Shown: positions 21,924 through 30,637, counted from the stretch's first letter. The stretch is 64,000 nt of DNA from Arthrobacter citreus (GCF_009192745.1 NZ_VTFV01000005.1:1-64000); one strand, 5' to 3'. Translations and numbers: made by a program. Notes: generated from the letters alone by a model not told the origin.

Positions 21924-22733
21924 GTGAAAATCCCCTCAAAACCCGTGGGAAATGTGACCCGGGGCACTACAAACCCCAACAGGCTCCGGCGGGTTGACCG
22001 ATGGCTTTCCGGACCCGAGGGGTGGCGCCTGCGCCGGGCCGAGGATCCGCTGGTCATAGATCTGGGCTACGGGGCAGCACCGGTCACGGCCGTGGAGCTG
22101 CACTCGAGGATCAGCGGGGTGCGGTCCGACGTCAGCGTGGTGGGCATCGAAATCGACCCGGAGCGGGTGCGGGCGGCCAAACCGCTGGAACGCGAGGGAC
22201 TCAGCTTTGTCCAGGGCGGGTTCGAACTGCCGCTGGGCGGGAGGCGTCCGGTCATGGTGCGGGCCTTCAACGTCCTGCGGCAGTACGGCGAGGACGAGTA
22301 CGCCGCCCACTGGGACATGGTGTGCAGCCGGCTCGCGGACGGCGGAATCTTCATTGACGGAACGTGCGACGAGATTGGCCGCCGCTCCACGTGGGTGGTC
22401 CTTGAGGCCGGCGGGCCGGTGTCGCTGAGCATCTCCCTGCGCTTCGGCGCCTTCGACCTGCCATCGGACGTCGCGGAGCGGCTTCCCAAGGCTTTGATCC
22501 ACCGGAATGTCCCAGGAGAGCGCGTGCATGCGTTCCTCCAGGCTATGGACAAGGCCTGGACGGCTGCCGCGCCAATGGCGTCCTACGGCAACCGGCAGCG
22601 GTGGATCGCGATGTGCCGCGCGCTGCGTACTGAGGGCTGGCCGCTGCTGACCGGGCCCGCCCGGTGGCGGCTGGGAGAAATCACCGTCGCCTGGGACGCC
22701 GTCTCACCCGCACCTGCACGCCAAACGGCCTAG
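21924..22733 (+). CDS. Class I SAM-dependent methyltransferase-like protein
   Basis: This protein of about 269 aa has a Rossmann-type SAM motif, VIDLGYGAAPVTAVEL, then VVGIEIDPERV (ribose-binding acidic residue) and a later GGIFIDGTCDEIG strand. It looks like an intact methyltransferase, but the substrate cannot be inferred. The start was set at the GTG at 21924, because TAACAT at 21912-21917 lies 6 nt upstream (leaderless geometry); a TTG at 21921 is the alternative. It is divergent from gpmA and convergent with the DUF2516 gene. Confidence 0.78.
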   Translation: MKIPSKPVGNVTRGTTNPNRLRRVDRWLSGPEGWRLRRAEDPLVIDLGYGAAPVTAVELHSRISGVRSDVSVVGIEIDPERVRAAKPLEREGLSFVQGGFELPLGGRRPVMVRAFNVLRQYGEDEYAAHWDMVCSRLADGGIFIDGTCDEIGRRSTWVVLEAGGPVSLSISLRFGAFDLPSDVAERLPKALIHRNVPGERVHAFLQAMDKAWTAAAPMASYGNRQRWIAMCRALRTEGWPLLTGPARWRLGEITVAWDAVSPAPARQTA

Positions 22734-22745
22734 GCGCGCAGTGCG

Positions 22746-23069
22746 CTACCAGGAACCGTAGGCTCCGCCGCGTCCCTTTGACTCATTGAGCGCCGGACGC
22801 ACGTCGGCAAGGTAGACGGACGCGGCTACGACGGCGGCCAGCTCAAAGAGGAGCAGCGCGAGCGGTCCGAAGAGCAGGACGGACAGCAGCCCGACGGCGG
22901 CAGCGCCGCCGGTCAGGCCCATCCAGAATCCCTTGGTGCGCTTGTAGGCACGCTCAAACTCCGCAGGCTTGCGCCGGGCGCAGTCGGCAAACGCCCACAG
23001 CTCGATGCCCAGCGCCACGATGCCCAGCGCCAGGTAGATAAGGTCCCGCAACAATTCAACAAGTGCCAC
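22746..23069 (-). CDS. DUF2516-family membrane protein
   Basis: This 107-aa protein has an N-terminal membrane segment (about 4-27), a short charged loop (CARRKPAEFERAYKRTKG), then two closely spaced hydrophobic stretches (about 48-68 and 70-90). It matches the actinobacterial DUF2516 family, whose function is unknown. It begins 9 nt after the stop of the PLP enzyme gene on the same strand and may be cotranscribed with it. Confidence 0.8.
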   Translation of the reverse strand: MALVELLRDLIYLALGIVALGIELWAFADCARRKPAEFERAYKRTKGFWMGLTGGAAAVGLLSVLLFGPLALLLFELAAVVAASVYLADVRPALNESKGRGGAYGSW

Positions 23070-23078
23070 GGGACCACC

Positions 23079-24233
23079 CTACCGTGGAAGCGCCTGGTCG
23101 AGGTCTCTCCAGAGGTCCTCGACGTTTTCGATTCCGACGGAGAGCCGCAGCAGGTTCTCCGGAACAGAAACCGGCTCAGCAGGCTGGCGGCGGCGCCGTT
23201 CGATCAGCGACTCCACACCGCCCAGCGACGTCGCCGGCAGCCACAGTTCAACCTTCTCCGTGACGGCGTCAGCCCCTTCGGCGCCGCCGGCCACCTCAAT
23301 ACAGACGATCGAGCCGAAGCCGTCCATCTGGGCGGCCGCCCGCGCGTGCCCGGGGTCCTGGGGAAGGCCCGGGTAGCGGACCGCTTCCACACCGGGGTGG
23401 GCGGCCAGCCGGCCGGCGAGTTCCATTGCCGATTCCATGGACCGCTGCACACGCAGGGCCAGGGTCCGCAGTCCGCGCAGGGCCAGCCATACTTCGAACG
23501 GCCCGCCAATTCCGCCGTGCAGGGACCGATAGGTCAGCAGGCGGGCACGCAGCTCGGGATCGGACGTGACCGTGGCGCCGAGAACGACGTCGGAATGCCC
23601 GGAAAGATACTTGGTCACCGAGTGGACTACGACGTCGGCGCCCAGGTCCAGCGGGCGCGTCACCAGGGGCGTGGAGAAGGTGTTGTCCACGACCACCAAG
23701 GCTCCGGCCCGGTGCGCGGCGTTCGCCAGGACGGCAAGTTCGGCCACCTCAAGCATGGGGTTGGTGGGGCTTTCCAGCCAGAGCATGGCTGCGCCGTCGA
23801 GCGCCGCGATGACCTCTTCGGTGTCCGCGATGTCCACGGTTCGCACGTTGATGCGCCCGTCGCGTGCGTCCCCGGCCGCGAGCAGGAGGGAGCCCTGGTA
23901 GCTGTGCCGCGGCATCACCAGCGTGCTTCCGGCCGGAATCAGGGACATGGCGGCAATAACGGCCGCGAGGCCGGAGGAGAACACCAGTGCCGGCAGTTCG
24001 GCGTTTTCAAGCGCGCCCAGTGCTTCCTCGAACGGGTCCCAGGTGGGGTTGGAGTAGCGGCCGTAAACCCGGTCGCCTTCCCTGGTCTCCCGGGTCCCGA
24101 GGAAGGTTGAGGTAAGGACGATCGGCGGGTTGACGGCGGAATCCGCGGTGCGTTCAGGGCGCCCTGCGGAGACGACGGTGGTTTCCACCGACAGCTGTCC
24201 TGCGGAGTGCCCGTGCCCGGTTGCTGTGCTCAT
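23079..24233 (-). CDS. Trans-sulfuration-family PLP enzyme (cystathionine gamma-synthase/lyase-like)
   Basis: This Cys/Met-metabolism PLP-dependent enzyme has 384 aa. Visible motifs are the PLP-phosphate region FSSGLAAVIAAM, the PLP-ring Asp in VVVDNTFSTPLVTRPL, and the Schiff-base Lys in VHSVTKYLSGHSDVV. The family includes MetB, MetC and gamma-lyases, and sequence alone does not separate them here. The ATG at 24233 was chosen because TAGGCT (24241-24246) precedes it by 7 nt (leaderless); the longer frame adds 9 residues. It is divergent from tmk. Confidence 0.85.
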   Translation of the reverse strand: MSTATGHGHSAGQLSVETTVVSAGRPERTADSAVNPPIVLTSTFLGTRETREGDRVYGRYSNPTWDPFEEALGALENAELPALVFSSGLAAVIAAMSLIPAGSTLVMPRHSYQGSLLLAAGDARDGRINVRTVDIADTEEVIAALDGAAMLWLESPTNPMLEVAELAVLANAAHRAGALVVVDNTFSTPLVTRPLDLGADVVVHSVTKYLSGHSDVVLGATVTSDPELRARLLTYRSLHGGIGGPFEVWLALRGLRTLALRVQRSMESAMELAGRLAAHPGVEAVRYPGLPQDPGHARAAAQMDGFGSIVCIEVAGGAEGADAVTEKVELWLPATSLGGVESLIERRRRQPAEPVSVPENLLRLSVGIENVEDLWRDLDQALPR

Positions 24234-24354
24234 GGGTTTTAGCCTAGACCGCGCAACCATGCCGGTGCTGTTCAGGCACCGGCACGGCTGTCATGTTCCT
24301 TCACCCGCCATGCGTGGGCCAGCAGGCCGGCAGCAGTTTCCCAGCATGACTGGG

Positions 24355-24360
24355 TAGTCT
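24355..24360 (+). promoter_or_regulatory. Predicted -10 box of leaderless tmk
   Basis: TAGTCT ends exactly 6 nt before the GTG start at 24367, and there is no Shine-Dalgarno. It lies beside a small inverted repeat, CCCAG-CATGA-CTGGG. The -35 is poor. Confidence 0.5.
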
Positions 24361-24366
24361 AGGCGG

Positions 24367-25008
24367 GTGAGTATTTCTGAACCCCGTACCGGACTTTTCA
24401 TCGCTTTCGAGGGCGGCGACGGCGCGGGCAAGTCGACCCAGGCGGCACTGCTCACCCAGTCCCTGCAGGACGCCGGACGCACGGTGGTCCGAACCCGTGA
24501 ACCAGGCGGCACGCCCGTTGGCGAAAAGCTGCGCTCCCTGGTCCTGGACCACGGTCATGGCCAGATCGATGCGCGCACTGAGGCCCTGATCTTCGCGGCT
24601 TCCCGCGCTGCCCACGTGGAACAGGTGATCCAACCCGCCCTGGGACGCGGCGACGTCGTGGTCTGCGACCGCTACATCGATTCCTCCGTTGCCTACCAGG
24701 GAGCTGGACGGAACCTGGGCACGGATGAGGTTCGCTCCATCAACGAATGGGCTACCGGCGGACTGGCACCGGACCTGACTGTCCTGCTGGACGTTGATCC
24801 GGAAGCCGGCCGCAGCCGCCGCACCGCAGCGGACACAGCCGAGGACCGGCTCGAATCGGAGCCCGACAGCTTCCACGGCAGCATCCGCTCCGCTTTCCTT
24901 GCCCTGGCGGAGGACTCCCCCGGCCGTTACCTGGTCCTGGACGCCGCGGCGCCGGTGCCGGAACTGGCTCAAAAGATCCTTGCCCGAGTGCAGGACCTGC
25001 TGGCATGA
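24367..25008 (+). CDS. tmk: Thymidylate kinase
   Basis: This 213-aa enzyme phosphorylates dTMP to dTDP. The P-loop is IAFEGGDGAGKSTQAALL, the DR(Y/H) motif appears as VVCDRYIDSSVAYQGAGR, and the lid region is present. The start codon is GTG. Its stop overlaps the holB start by 4 nt (ATGA), a tmk-holB arrangement common in bacteria. Confidence 0.95.
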   Translation: MSISEPRTGLFIAFEGGDGAGKSTQAALLTQSLQDAGRTVVRTREPGGTPVGEKLRSLVLDHGHGQIDARTEALIFAASRAAHVEQVIQPALGRGDVVVCDRYIDSSVAYQGAGRNLGTDEVRSINEWATGGLAPDLTVLLDVDPEAGRSRRTAADTAEDRLESEPDSFHGSIRSAFLALAEDSPGRYLVLDAAAPVPELAQKILARVQDLLA

Positions 25009-26147
25009 GCGTCTGGGAAGACCTCCAGGGCCAGGCACCGGTAGTCGAGCAGCTGCGCCGGGCCGCCGCGCAGGAACGTCCCACCCATGCCTGGCTGTTT
25101 ACCGGGCCGCCCGGTTCCGGCCGGTCCAATGCCGCCCGTGCCTTTGCCGCGGCACTGCTGTGCGAAGAACCTGACCCTGCCCTGCGCGGCTGCGGCACTT
25201 GCCACTCCTGCCGCACGGCAATGTCCGGTTCGCACGCCGATGTGTCCTCGGTGACCACCGAAAAAGTCACCATTAGCATCGAAGAAGCACGCGAACTGGT
25301 CAAGAAAGCCCAGGACAAGCCCTCCACCGGCCGCTGGCGGGTCCTGATCGTGGAAGACGCGGACCGCATGCAGGAACGCAGCACCAACGTGCTTCTCAAG
25401 GCGATCGAGGAACCCCCGCCCCGCACCATCTGGCTGCTGTGCGCCCCGAGCCCGGGCGATGTGCTGGTAACCATCCGCTCCCGCTGCCGGCCGGTGGGCC
25501 TGCGGCTGCCTCCTGTGCAGGACGTCGCCGACCTGCTGGTGCGCCGGGACGGAATCGATCCGGACGTTGCCCGGGACGCTGCCCGCTCCGCGCAGAGCCA
25601 TGTAGGCGTAGCCAAGCGGCTGGCCACCGATGAAGGAGCCAGGCAGCGCCGGGAGAAGATCGTCCGGCTGCCGCTGTCCCTGCGAAATGTTTCCGGCGCC
25701 ATGAAGGCCGCCGCTGACCTGGTGGCACTGGCCGAGGCGGAGGCCTCCAGTTCCTTCGAGGCGCGCGACGCCGAGGAGAAGGCTGCACTGCTGGCGTCCC
25801 TCGGCGCCCCGGAGTCCGGACCCCTCCCGCCGTCGATGCGCAGCCAGGTCAAACGCCTCGAGGAAGACCAGCTGCGCCGGGCCAAGCGGTCCAAGAACGA
25901 CTACTTCGACCGGGCACTGACTGATCTGCTCTCCTTCTACCGTGACGCTCTGGTGCTAGCGCTGGATTCCGGCACGGACCTGGTGAACGAGTCCCTGCGC
26001 TCCGAACTGGAGGCCTTTGCAGGCCGCACAACTCCGGAGGCCATCCTGTCCCGTATGGAAGAAATCAACGCAGTGCGCCGGAGGCTGGTCACCACCAACG
26101 TCGCCCCGCTGCTTGCCATCGAGGCAATGGCTGTCAGCCTTTTGTGA
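25005..26147 (+). CDS. holB: DNA polymerase III subunit delta' (clamp loader)
   Basis: This 380-aa AAA+ clamp-loader subunit has an N-terminal WLFTGPPGSGRSNAARAF, where the usual P-loop Lys is Arg, as expected for the non-hydrolysing delta' subunit. A Cys-rich zinc module follows (CGTCHSC). VEDADRMQERSTNVLLKAIE and the PPPRTIWLLC segment are sensor-region motifs. It is translationally coupled to tmk and its stop is close to the next gene. Confidence 0.92.
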   Translation: MSVWEDLQGQAPVVEQLRRAAAQERPTHAWLFTGPPGSGRSNAARAFAAALLCEEPDPALRGCGTCHSCRTAMSGSHADVSSVTTEKVTISIEEARELVKKAQDKPSTGRWRVLIVEDADRMQERSTNVLLKAIEEPPPRTIWLLCAPSPGDVLVTIRSRCRPVGLRLPPVQDVADLLVRRDGIDPDVARDAARSAQSHVGVAKRLATDEGARQRREKIVRLPLSLRNVSGAMKAAADLVALAEAEASSSFEARDAEEKAALLASLGAPESGPLPPSMRSQVKRLEEDQLRRAKRSKNDYFDRALTDLLSFYRDALVLALDSGTDLVNESLRSELEAFAGRTTPEAILSRMEEINAVRRRLVTTNVAPLLAIEAMAVSLL

Positions 26148-26197
26148 AGCACGCGAACCACACGCCAATCGACGCACCCGGACCAGGAGCCGCCGCA

Positions 26198-27766
26198 ATG
26201 ACCCTCGAACGACGCCGATCCCGGGCCGGGAACCGTTCCCTGCGCCGCGCTTCCGCCGCGGCAGCTGCCGCGCTTATGCTGGCCGGCCTGGTTGCCTGCT
26301 CCCCCGGCCGTTCAGAGGCTCCGTCCGAAGGCACGCAGACCGCTGCCCCGGAAGTGATCGGCGACGTGCCCGCGGATCTGTTGGAGTTCTATGAGCAGGA
26401 AGTGGTCTGGGAATCCTGCGAAGGGGATTTCCTGTGCGCCACCGTTGACGTTCCGCTGGATTATGCGGACCCGGCGAAACGCAGCATCGAGCTGAGCGTG
26501 ATCCTCGCCGAGGCCGGAGGCACGCCGGAGGGAACGGTCCTGGTCAATCCCGGCGGCCCTGGCGGTTCCGGCTACGCCACCGTGCGGGACTCGCTGCAGG
26601 GAGTGACCACTGACCGGCTGCGCAGCGAGTTCAACATCCTGGGCTTCGATCCCCGCGGTGTGGGCCGCTCCACCCCGGTGGACTGTCTCAGTGATGAGGA
26701 AGTGGACCAGGCGCGGACCGAGATCCTTGACCCGTCGACCGAAGACGGGCTGGAAGAGGCCAGGGCCAGTGCCGCCGAGTTCGCCAGTGCCTGCGCCGAG
26801 GCCTCCGGCGAGCTCCTTGGCTTTGTGGACACCGAAAGCGCTGCCAGGGACATGGACATCCTGCGCGCCGTGGCAGGGGACCCCAAGCTGAACTACCTCG
26901 GTTTCTCCTACGGCACCTTCCTGGGAGCCACCTATGCCGAGCTGTTCCCCGGAAACGTGGGACGCATGGTGCTGGACGGAGGAATCGATCCGGCGGCAAG
27001 CAACGAGGAAATCACCCTTGGCCAGGCCCGTGCCTTCGAAGAGGCTATCCGCGCCTACGTCCAGGACTGCCAGAGCTCATCAAACTGCCCGCTCAAGGGT
27101 TCAGTGGACGACGGCATCCAGACCATCCGGGACCTCATCGCTTCGGTTGAAACCAGCCCGCTCACGGCTGCGGACGGCCGCCTGGTCACCGTCTCCACGT
27201 TTGTCAGCGGGTTCATCCTGCCGCTCTATAACGACGCCAACTGGCCCGCCCTGACGCAGGCGCTGAGTTCCGCCCTCCGCGGCGACCCGACCACCATGCT
27301 GATGCTTGCGGACCTGGGCGCGGAACGCAACGAGGACGGAACCTACGAGTCCAACTCCTATGAGGTCTTCAGCGCCGTGAACTGCCTGGACTACCCCATG
27401 GAAGCAGACCCCGCACAGATGGCCGCCGACGCCGCGGAGCTTGAGGAAGCCTCCCCCACCCTGGGCCGTTTCCTGGCCTACGGCGGAGTGACGTGCGAAG
27501 CGTGGCCCTATGCGCCGGTCAACGAACCACGCCCGCTCGCTGCCGAAGGCGCCGATCCGATCGTGGTAGTAGGCACCACCGGTGATCCCGCCACTCCCTA
27601 CGAATGGTCCCAGGCCCTTGCCGGCCAGCTGGACTCCGCCGTGCTGGTGACCTGGGAAGCCGAAGGACACACCGCTTACGGACGCGGGAACCAGTGCATT
27701 GCGGACGCCGTGGATGACTACTTCATTGACGGGACGGTGCCCGAAGACGGGCTCATCTGCTCCTGA
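26198..27766 (+). CDS. Lipoprotein alpha/beta-hydrolase (TAP-like peptidase family)
   Basis: This is an exported lipoprotein of 522 aa with a basic N-terminus and lipobox LVAC (Cys34). The hydrolase fold shows an oxyanion region GGPGGSGYATV, nucleophile Ser in GFSYGTFLG, and C-terminal Asp (GTTGDPATP) and His (EAEGHTAYG). The family includes Streptomyces tripeptidyl aminopeptidases and proline iminopeptidases. The ATG at 26198 has AGGAG 8 nt upstream (26185-26189); a GTG at 26144 overlapping the holB stop is the alternative. Substrate is unknown. Confidence 0.88.
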   Translation: MTLERRRSRAGNRSLRRASAAAAAALMLAGLVACSPGRSEAPSEGTQTAAPEVIGDVPADLLEFYEQEVVWESCEGDFLCATVDVPLDYADPAKRSIELSVILAEAGGTPEGTVLVNPGGPGGSGYATVRDSLQGVTTDRLRSEFNILGFDPRGVGRSTPVDCLSDEEVDQARTEILDPSTEDGLEEARASAAEFASACAEASGELLGFVDTESAARDMDILRAVAGDPKLNYLGFSYGTFLGATYAELFPGNVGRMVLDGGIDPAASNEEITLGQARAFEEAIRAYVQDCQSSSNCPLKGSVDDGIQTIRDLIASVETSPLTAADGRLVTVSTFVSGFILPLYNDANWPALTQALSSALRGDPTTMLMLADLGAERNEDGTYESNSYEVFSAVNCLDYPMEADPAQMAADAAELEEASPTLGRFLAYGGVTCEAWPYAPVNEPRPLAAEGADPIVVVGTTGDPATPYEWSQALAGQLDSAVLVTWEAEGHTAYGRGNQCIADAVDDYFIDGTVPEDGLICS

Positions 27767-27773
27767 GGGACGG

Positions 27774-27810
27774 GCGGCGGTGCGGGGATGGAAACCAGCT
27801 GCACCGCCGC
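27774..27810 (+). terminator. Hairpin after the hydrolase gene
   Basis: A perfect 10-bp stem (27774-27783 with 27801-27810) with a 17-nt loop begins 8 nt after the stop codon. There is no strong U-tract. Confidence 0.5.
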
Positions 27811-27823
27811 AGGAACGCCGCTT

Positions 27824-27852
27824 TTGACCGCGGTGCCCGCGCCGTATAAAGT
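27824..27852 (+). promoter_or_regulatory. Promoter of tRNA-Thr
   Basis: TTGACC (27824-27829), a 17-nt spacer and TAAAGT (27847-27852) lie about 44 nt before the mature tRNA 5' end, leaving a short leader. Confidence 0.6.
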
Positions 27853-27895
27853 AGTTCCTTGTGGATTCTGGCCGTTGACCGGTTAGGTGAAGCCC

Positions 27896-27971
27896 GCCTC
27901 CTTAGCTCAGTTGGTAGAGCGTCTCACTCGTAATGAGAAGGTCGCCAGTTCGATTCTGGCAGGAGGCTCCA
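27896..27971 (+). tRNA. tRNA-Thr (anticodon CGT)
   Basis: The acceptor stem GCCTCCT pairs with AGGAGGC, the D-arm contains AGCTCAGTTGGTAGAGC, the anticodon stem CTCAC/ATGAG-type arm encloses CGT, and the T-arm contains GTTCGATTC. Discriminator T and an encoded CCA complete 76 nt. It decodes ACG. Confidence 0.95.
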
Positions 27972-27976
27972 CTTTC

Positions 27977-28012
27977 GAAGCCCCTGGAACCAGCACTGGT
28001 TCCAGGGGCTTC
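27977..28012 (+). terminator. Terminator after tRNA-Thr
   Basis: A perfect 16-bp stem (27977-27992 with 27997-28012) with a GCAC loop begins 6 nt after the tRNA 3' end. Confidence 0.8.
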
Positions 28013-28029
28013 TCTGCAGCTTCAGCCAT

Positions 28030-28269
28030 GGACTTCCGGGGGCCGTCATCACCATCTTTCGCAAAGCGCTCCGGACGCATTCCCGTACCGCGCAGGCGTC
28101 CGGCTACGTACTGCATGTTTTCTTCGGCGTCTGCATCCTGGCCTTCGTGAATGATCCGGTGGCCGGCATCATTGCCGTCATGCCAATCGTCTTTGGACTG
28201 ATTGGGCTGGTACGCATGCTCCGGCGGGCACTCACGCAGCGCCGGAACGACGTGAAAAGGACCGGCTGA
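28030..28269 (+). pseudogene. Small membrane-protein-like open frame without a recognisable start
   Basis: An open frame ending at the TGA at 28267-28269 encodes a basic N-terminal segment (TIFRKALRTHSRTAQ), two hydrophobic stretches (VLHVFFGVCILAFV; GIIAVMPIVFGLIGLV) and a basic tail (RMLRRALTQRRNDVKR). This composition looks like a real small membrane protein. However, the frame has no ATG, GTG or TTG ahead of the hydrophobic part; the only nearby ATG (28028) is in another frame. It is either a decayed gene, a frameshifted start or a chance frame. Confidence 0.35.
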
Positions 28270-28348
28270 CAGGCCAAGAGCCGCTCAGGCCCCGTGCCCC
28301 GTCTGGGATACTTGAGGGACCCCCATATCCCGAAAGCTAGGAACGCAC

Positions 28349-29806
28349 ATGGCTTTGCTCGACCCGTCCATCTGGACGGACAAGATTTACGTCAACGGCT
28401 GGCGCGACGGCGGTGCGGGTTCCGCGGATGCCGTTGAACCCGCCACCGGAAAGGCACTGGGCAGCTACGGTGTTGCCTCCGTTGACGATGTCCTTGAAGC
28501 TGCACGCACCGCTGCGGCAGCCCAGAAGGAATGGGCCGCCCGCAAGCCGGAGGAACGCGCTGCAGTCCTGCGCCGCGCAGGCGCCCTGTGGGAAGAGCAC
28601 GCCGAAGAACTCGGCGGATGGATCATCCGCGAAGCAGGCAGCATCCCGCCCAAAGCCGGGCTGGAGACCCACAGCGCGGCGAACGAGTGCTACGACGCCT
28701 CCGCACTGCCGTCCCACCCGGCCGGTGAAGTGCTGGCTACCAATGAACAGCGCTGGTCCTTCTCGCGCCGCCGCCCCGCCGGCGTCGTCTCAGTGATCGC
28801 ACCGTTCAACTTCCCCGTGATCCTCTCAATCCGCGCCGTGGCCCCGGCACTGGCGCTTGGAAACGCCGTCCTCCTCAAGCCGGACCCGCGCACAGCGGTG
28901 TGCGGCGGCGTCGCCCTGATGCGTGTGTTCGAAGAAGCCGGGCTGCCCGCCGGCCTGCTGTCGCTGCTGCCCGGCGGGGCAGAAATCGGGGCTGCCGTAG
29001 TTGAGGCTCCGGAAGTGCGGGTTATCGCTTTCACCGGTTCCACCGGCGCAGGCCGCAAGATTGCCGAATCCGCAGGGCGCCTGCTCAAGCGCGCCCATCT
29101 TGAACTTGGCGGGAACAACGCCATGATCGTGCTCCCCGGCGCCGACCTTGCCAAGGCTGCCTCTGCTGCTGCCTTCGGTTCGTTCATGCATCAGGGACAG
29201 ATCTGCATGACAACCGGCCGCCACATTGTGCACGAGGACATCTACGAGCAGTATGTCGACGCGCTGGCTGAGAAGGCCGCACACCTGCCGGTCGGCGATC
29301 CGGCCGGCGGCAATGTGGCCCTGGGTCCGATCATCGACGAAAACCAGCTGAAGAAAATCGACGGCATTGTGCAGGACGCCGTCGCTGCTGGTGCACGCCT
29401 GGCAGCCGGCGGTACCAGCGATGCCCTCTTCTACCGCCCCACCGTGCTGGCCGACGTCAAGAAGGACAATCCGGCCTGGCGGCAGGAGATCTTCGGGCCG
29501 GTTGCCCCCGTGATGAAGTTCAGCACCGTTGACGAAGCCGTGGAGCTGGCCAACGACAGCGAATACGGTCTTTCCCTTTCCATCCTCGGCGATGTGGGAA
29601 TGGCCATGGAGATTGCCGACCGGGTGGAGTCCGGCAAGGTCCATATCAACGAACAGACAGTCAATGACGAGTCCAATGCGCCGTTTGGCGGCGTCAAGGA
29701 CTCGGGCAACGGCGGCCGGGTTGGCGGCGCCGCAGCCAACCTGGAGTCATTTACGGAAGTCCAGTGGCTCACCATGCGTCCGGAAATCGCTCCGTATCCG
29801 TTCTAG
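28349..29806 (+). CDS. Aldehyde dehydrogenase (benzaldehyde dehydrogenase-like, NAD+)
   Basis: This 485-aa ALDH-superfamily enzyme oxidises an aldehyde to an acid. The substrate/cofactor motif VIAPFNFPVILSIR, the NAD-binding FTGSTGAGRKIAESA, general base Glu in HLELGGNN and catalytic Cys in HQGQICMTTGRH are all intact. The sequence resembles actinobacterial benzaldehyde dehydrogenases, but aromatic specificity is not certain. The ATG follows AGGAA 6 nt upstream. It is flanked by a tRNA region and its own terminator, so probably monocistronic. Confidence 0.87.
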   Translation: MALLDPSIWTDKIYVNGWRDGGAGSADAVEPATGKALGSYGVASVDDVLEAARTAAAAQKEWAARKPEERAAVLRRAGALWEEHAEELGGWIIREAGSIPPKAGLETHSAANECYDASALPSHPAGEVLATNEQRWSFSRRRPAGVVSVIAPFNFPVILSIRAVAPALALGNAVLLKPDPRTAVCGGVALMRVFEEAGLPAGLLSLLPGGAEIGAAVVEAPEVRVIAFTGSTGAGRKIAESAGRLLKRAHLELGGNNAMIVLPGADLAKAASAAAFGSFMHQGQICMTTGRHIVHEDIYEQYVDALAEKAAHLPVGDPAGGNVALGPIIDENQLKKIDGIVQDAVAAGARLAAGGTSDALFYRPTVLADVKKDNPAWRQEIFGPVAPVMKFSTVDEAVELANDSEYGLSLSILGDVGMAMEIADRVESGKVHINEQTVNDESNAPFGGVKDSGNGGRVGGAAANLESFTEVQWLTMRPEIAPYPF

Positions 29807-29816
29807 CCACCCCAAG

Positions 29817-29850
29817 AAAGCGGCGGTTTCCTGCGGGAAACCGCCGCTTT
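29817..29850 (+). terminator. Terminator after the aldehyde dehydrogenase gene
   Basis: A perfect 15-bp stem (29817-29831 with 29836-29850) with a TGCG loop is followed by further T residues and lies 10 nt past the stop codon. Confidence 0.85.
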
Positions 29851-30034
29851 TTCCGTTCCTCAAGAACCTCCGCAAAGCTCAAGATTGGCGCAAGGAAATT
29901 CTTGGGGAAACATTGCGGTTTCTGCGCGCCGAACTTGAGCGTTTGTTTCGGGGAGCGCCTATATCGTCATACCCATCAGTAAACGCAGGCTAAGCGGAAC
30001 ATCTGGACCGCGAAGACTAATTGGGGGTTGGCAC

Positions 30035-30382
30035 GTGAACGCATGGAACGCAGGCACCGATGTTTTGGTCAAGCGCTACACAGATGCCCAGCGCGACAGC
30101 CACGTTGCAGCCTCCTGCGCCGAGTGCGGCCGCCGCCTGGTCCCGGAATGGGCCAATGACAAGCGCCCCACCGACAAGACCGGCTACTGGGTAATCCGCG
30201 GCTACCGCTACCCCGGGGTCCGCTGCTCCACGCACGAGCGGCGCGTTCTGCAGGACTACTACGGCACCCGCGCCAGCAAAGGCCAGGTTGAGCGCCACGT
30301 CGCCGGCTCCCGGACCCGCATGGCAGCCCCCGCCCGCCGCACCATCCGCCTCTTCGGAACCAAGGTCCGTTCCGGCAGCTAA
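30035..30382 (+). CDS. Hypothetical small basic protein with a CxxC...CxxH arrangement
   Basis: This 115-aa basic protein is not one I recognise. It contains Cys28-x2-Cys31 (SCAECGRRLVPEW) and later Cys64-x2-His67 (GVRCSTHERRVL), a spacing compatible with a zinc-binding site. A basic tail follows (RMAAPARRTIRLFG). The GTG start has GGGGG about 9 nt upstream. It is convergent with the 3' end of the flagellar operon (csrA). Whether it belongs to the motility locus cannot be told from sequence. Confidence 0.65.
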   Translation: MNAWNAGTDVLVKRYTDAQRDSHVAASCAECGRRLVPEWANDKRPTDKTGYWVIRGYRYPGVRCSTHERRVLQDYYGTRASKGQVERHVAGSRTRMAAPARRTIRLFGTKVRSGS

Positions 30383-30637
30383 GTTTTCCCCCAAGAAAAA
30401 CCGCAGTATGTATCCCAAGTAATTACTGCACCAATCGAGCCGCACAGTTGCATGTGGTGCGCTGCCCGCCCGTCCGCGGAAAGCGCCTGGCTCGCCGCCC
30501 CGGCTTCCACCCCAATGGTTGCCGGGGTTTGGGGTTTAAGGGCTCGTTTTCGCGCGGCGCTGCGATAAGGCGCTGTGGCACGGGGCAGCCACCGCAGGGC
30601 GCTGCAGGAGATAGTTAGGTACTGGCAGCCGAAACGG
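30383..30637. other. Non-coding gap between the hypothetical gene and csrA
   Basis: No convincing gene was found in these 255 bases. They include short repeats of GGCGCTG (around 30555-30605) and weak hairpins, one of which (AGCCG-AAA-CGGCT, just past the csrA stop) might end the flagellar transcript. No clear intrinsic terminator was seen. Confidence 0.5.

Noticed and set aside
29991-30017. TAAG-N15-GCGAAGAC ahead of the gene at 30035 as a sigma-28 promoter
   Set aside because: Only about half of the -10 octamer matches, well below the accepted sites.
30383-30637. A riboswitch (for example cyclic di-GMP type) in the gap next to csrA
   Set aside because: No conserved aptamer core could be traced, and no gene on the plus strand downstream of it could be regulated.
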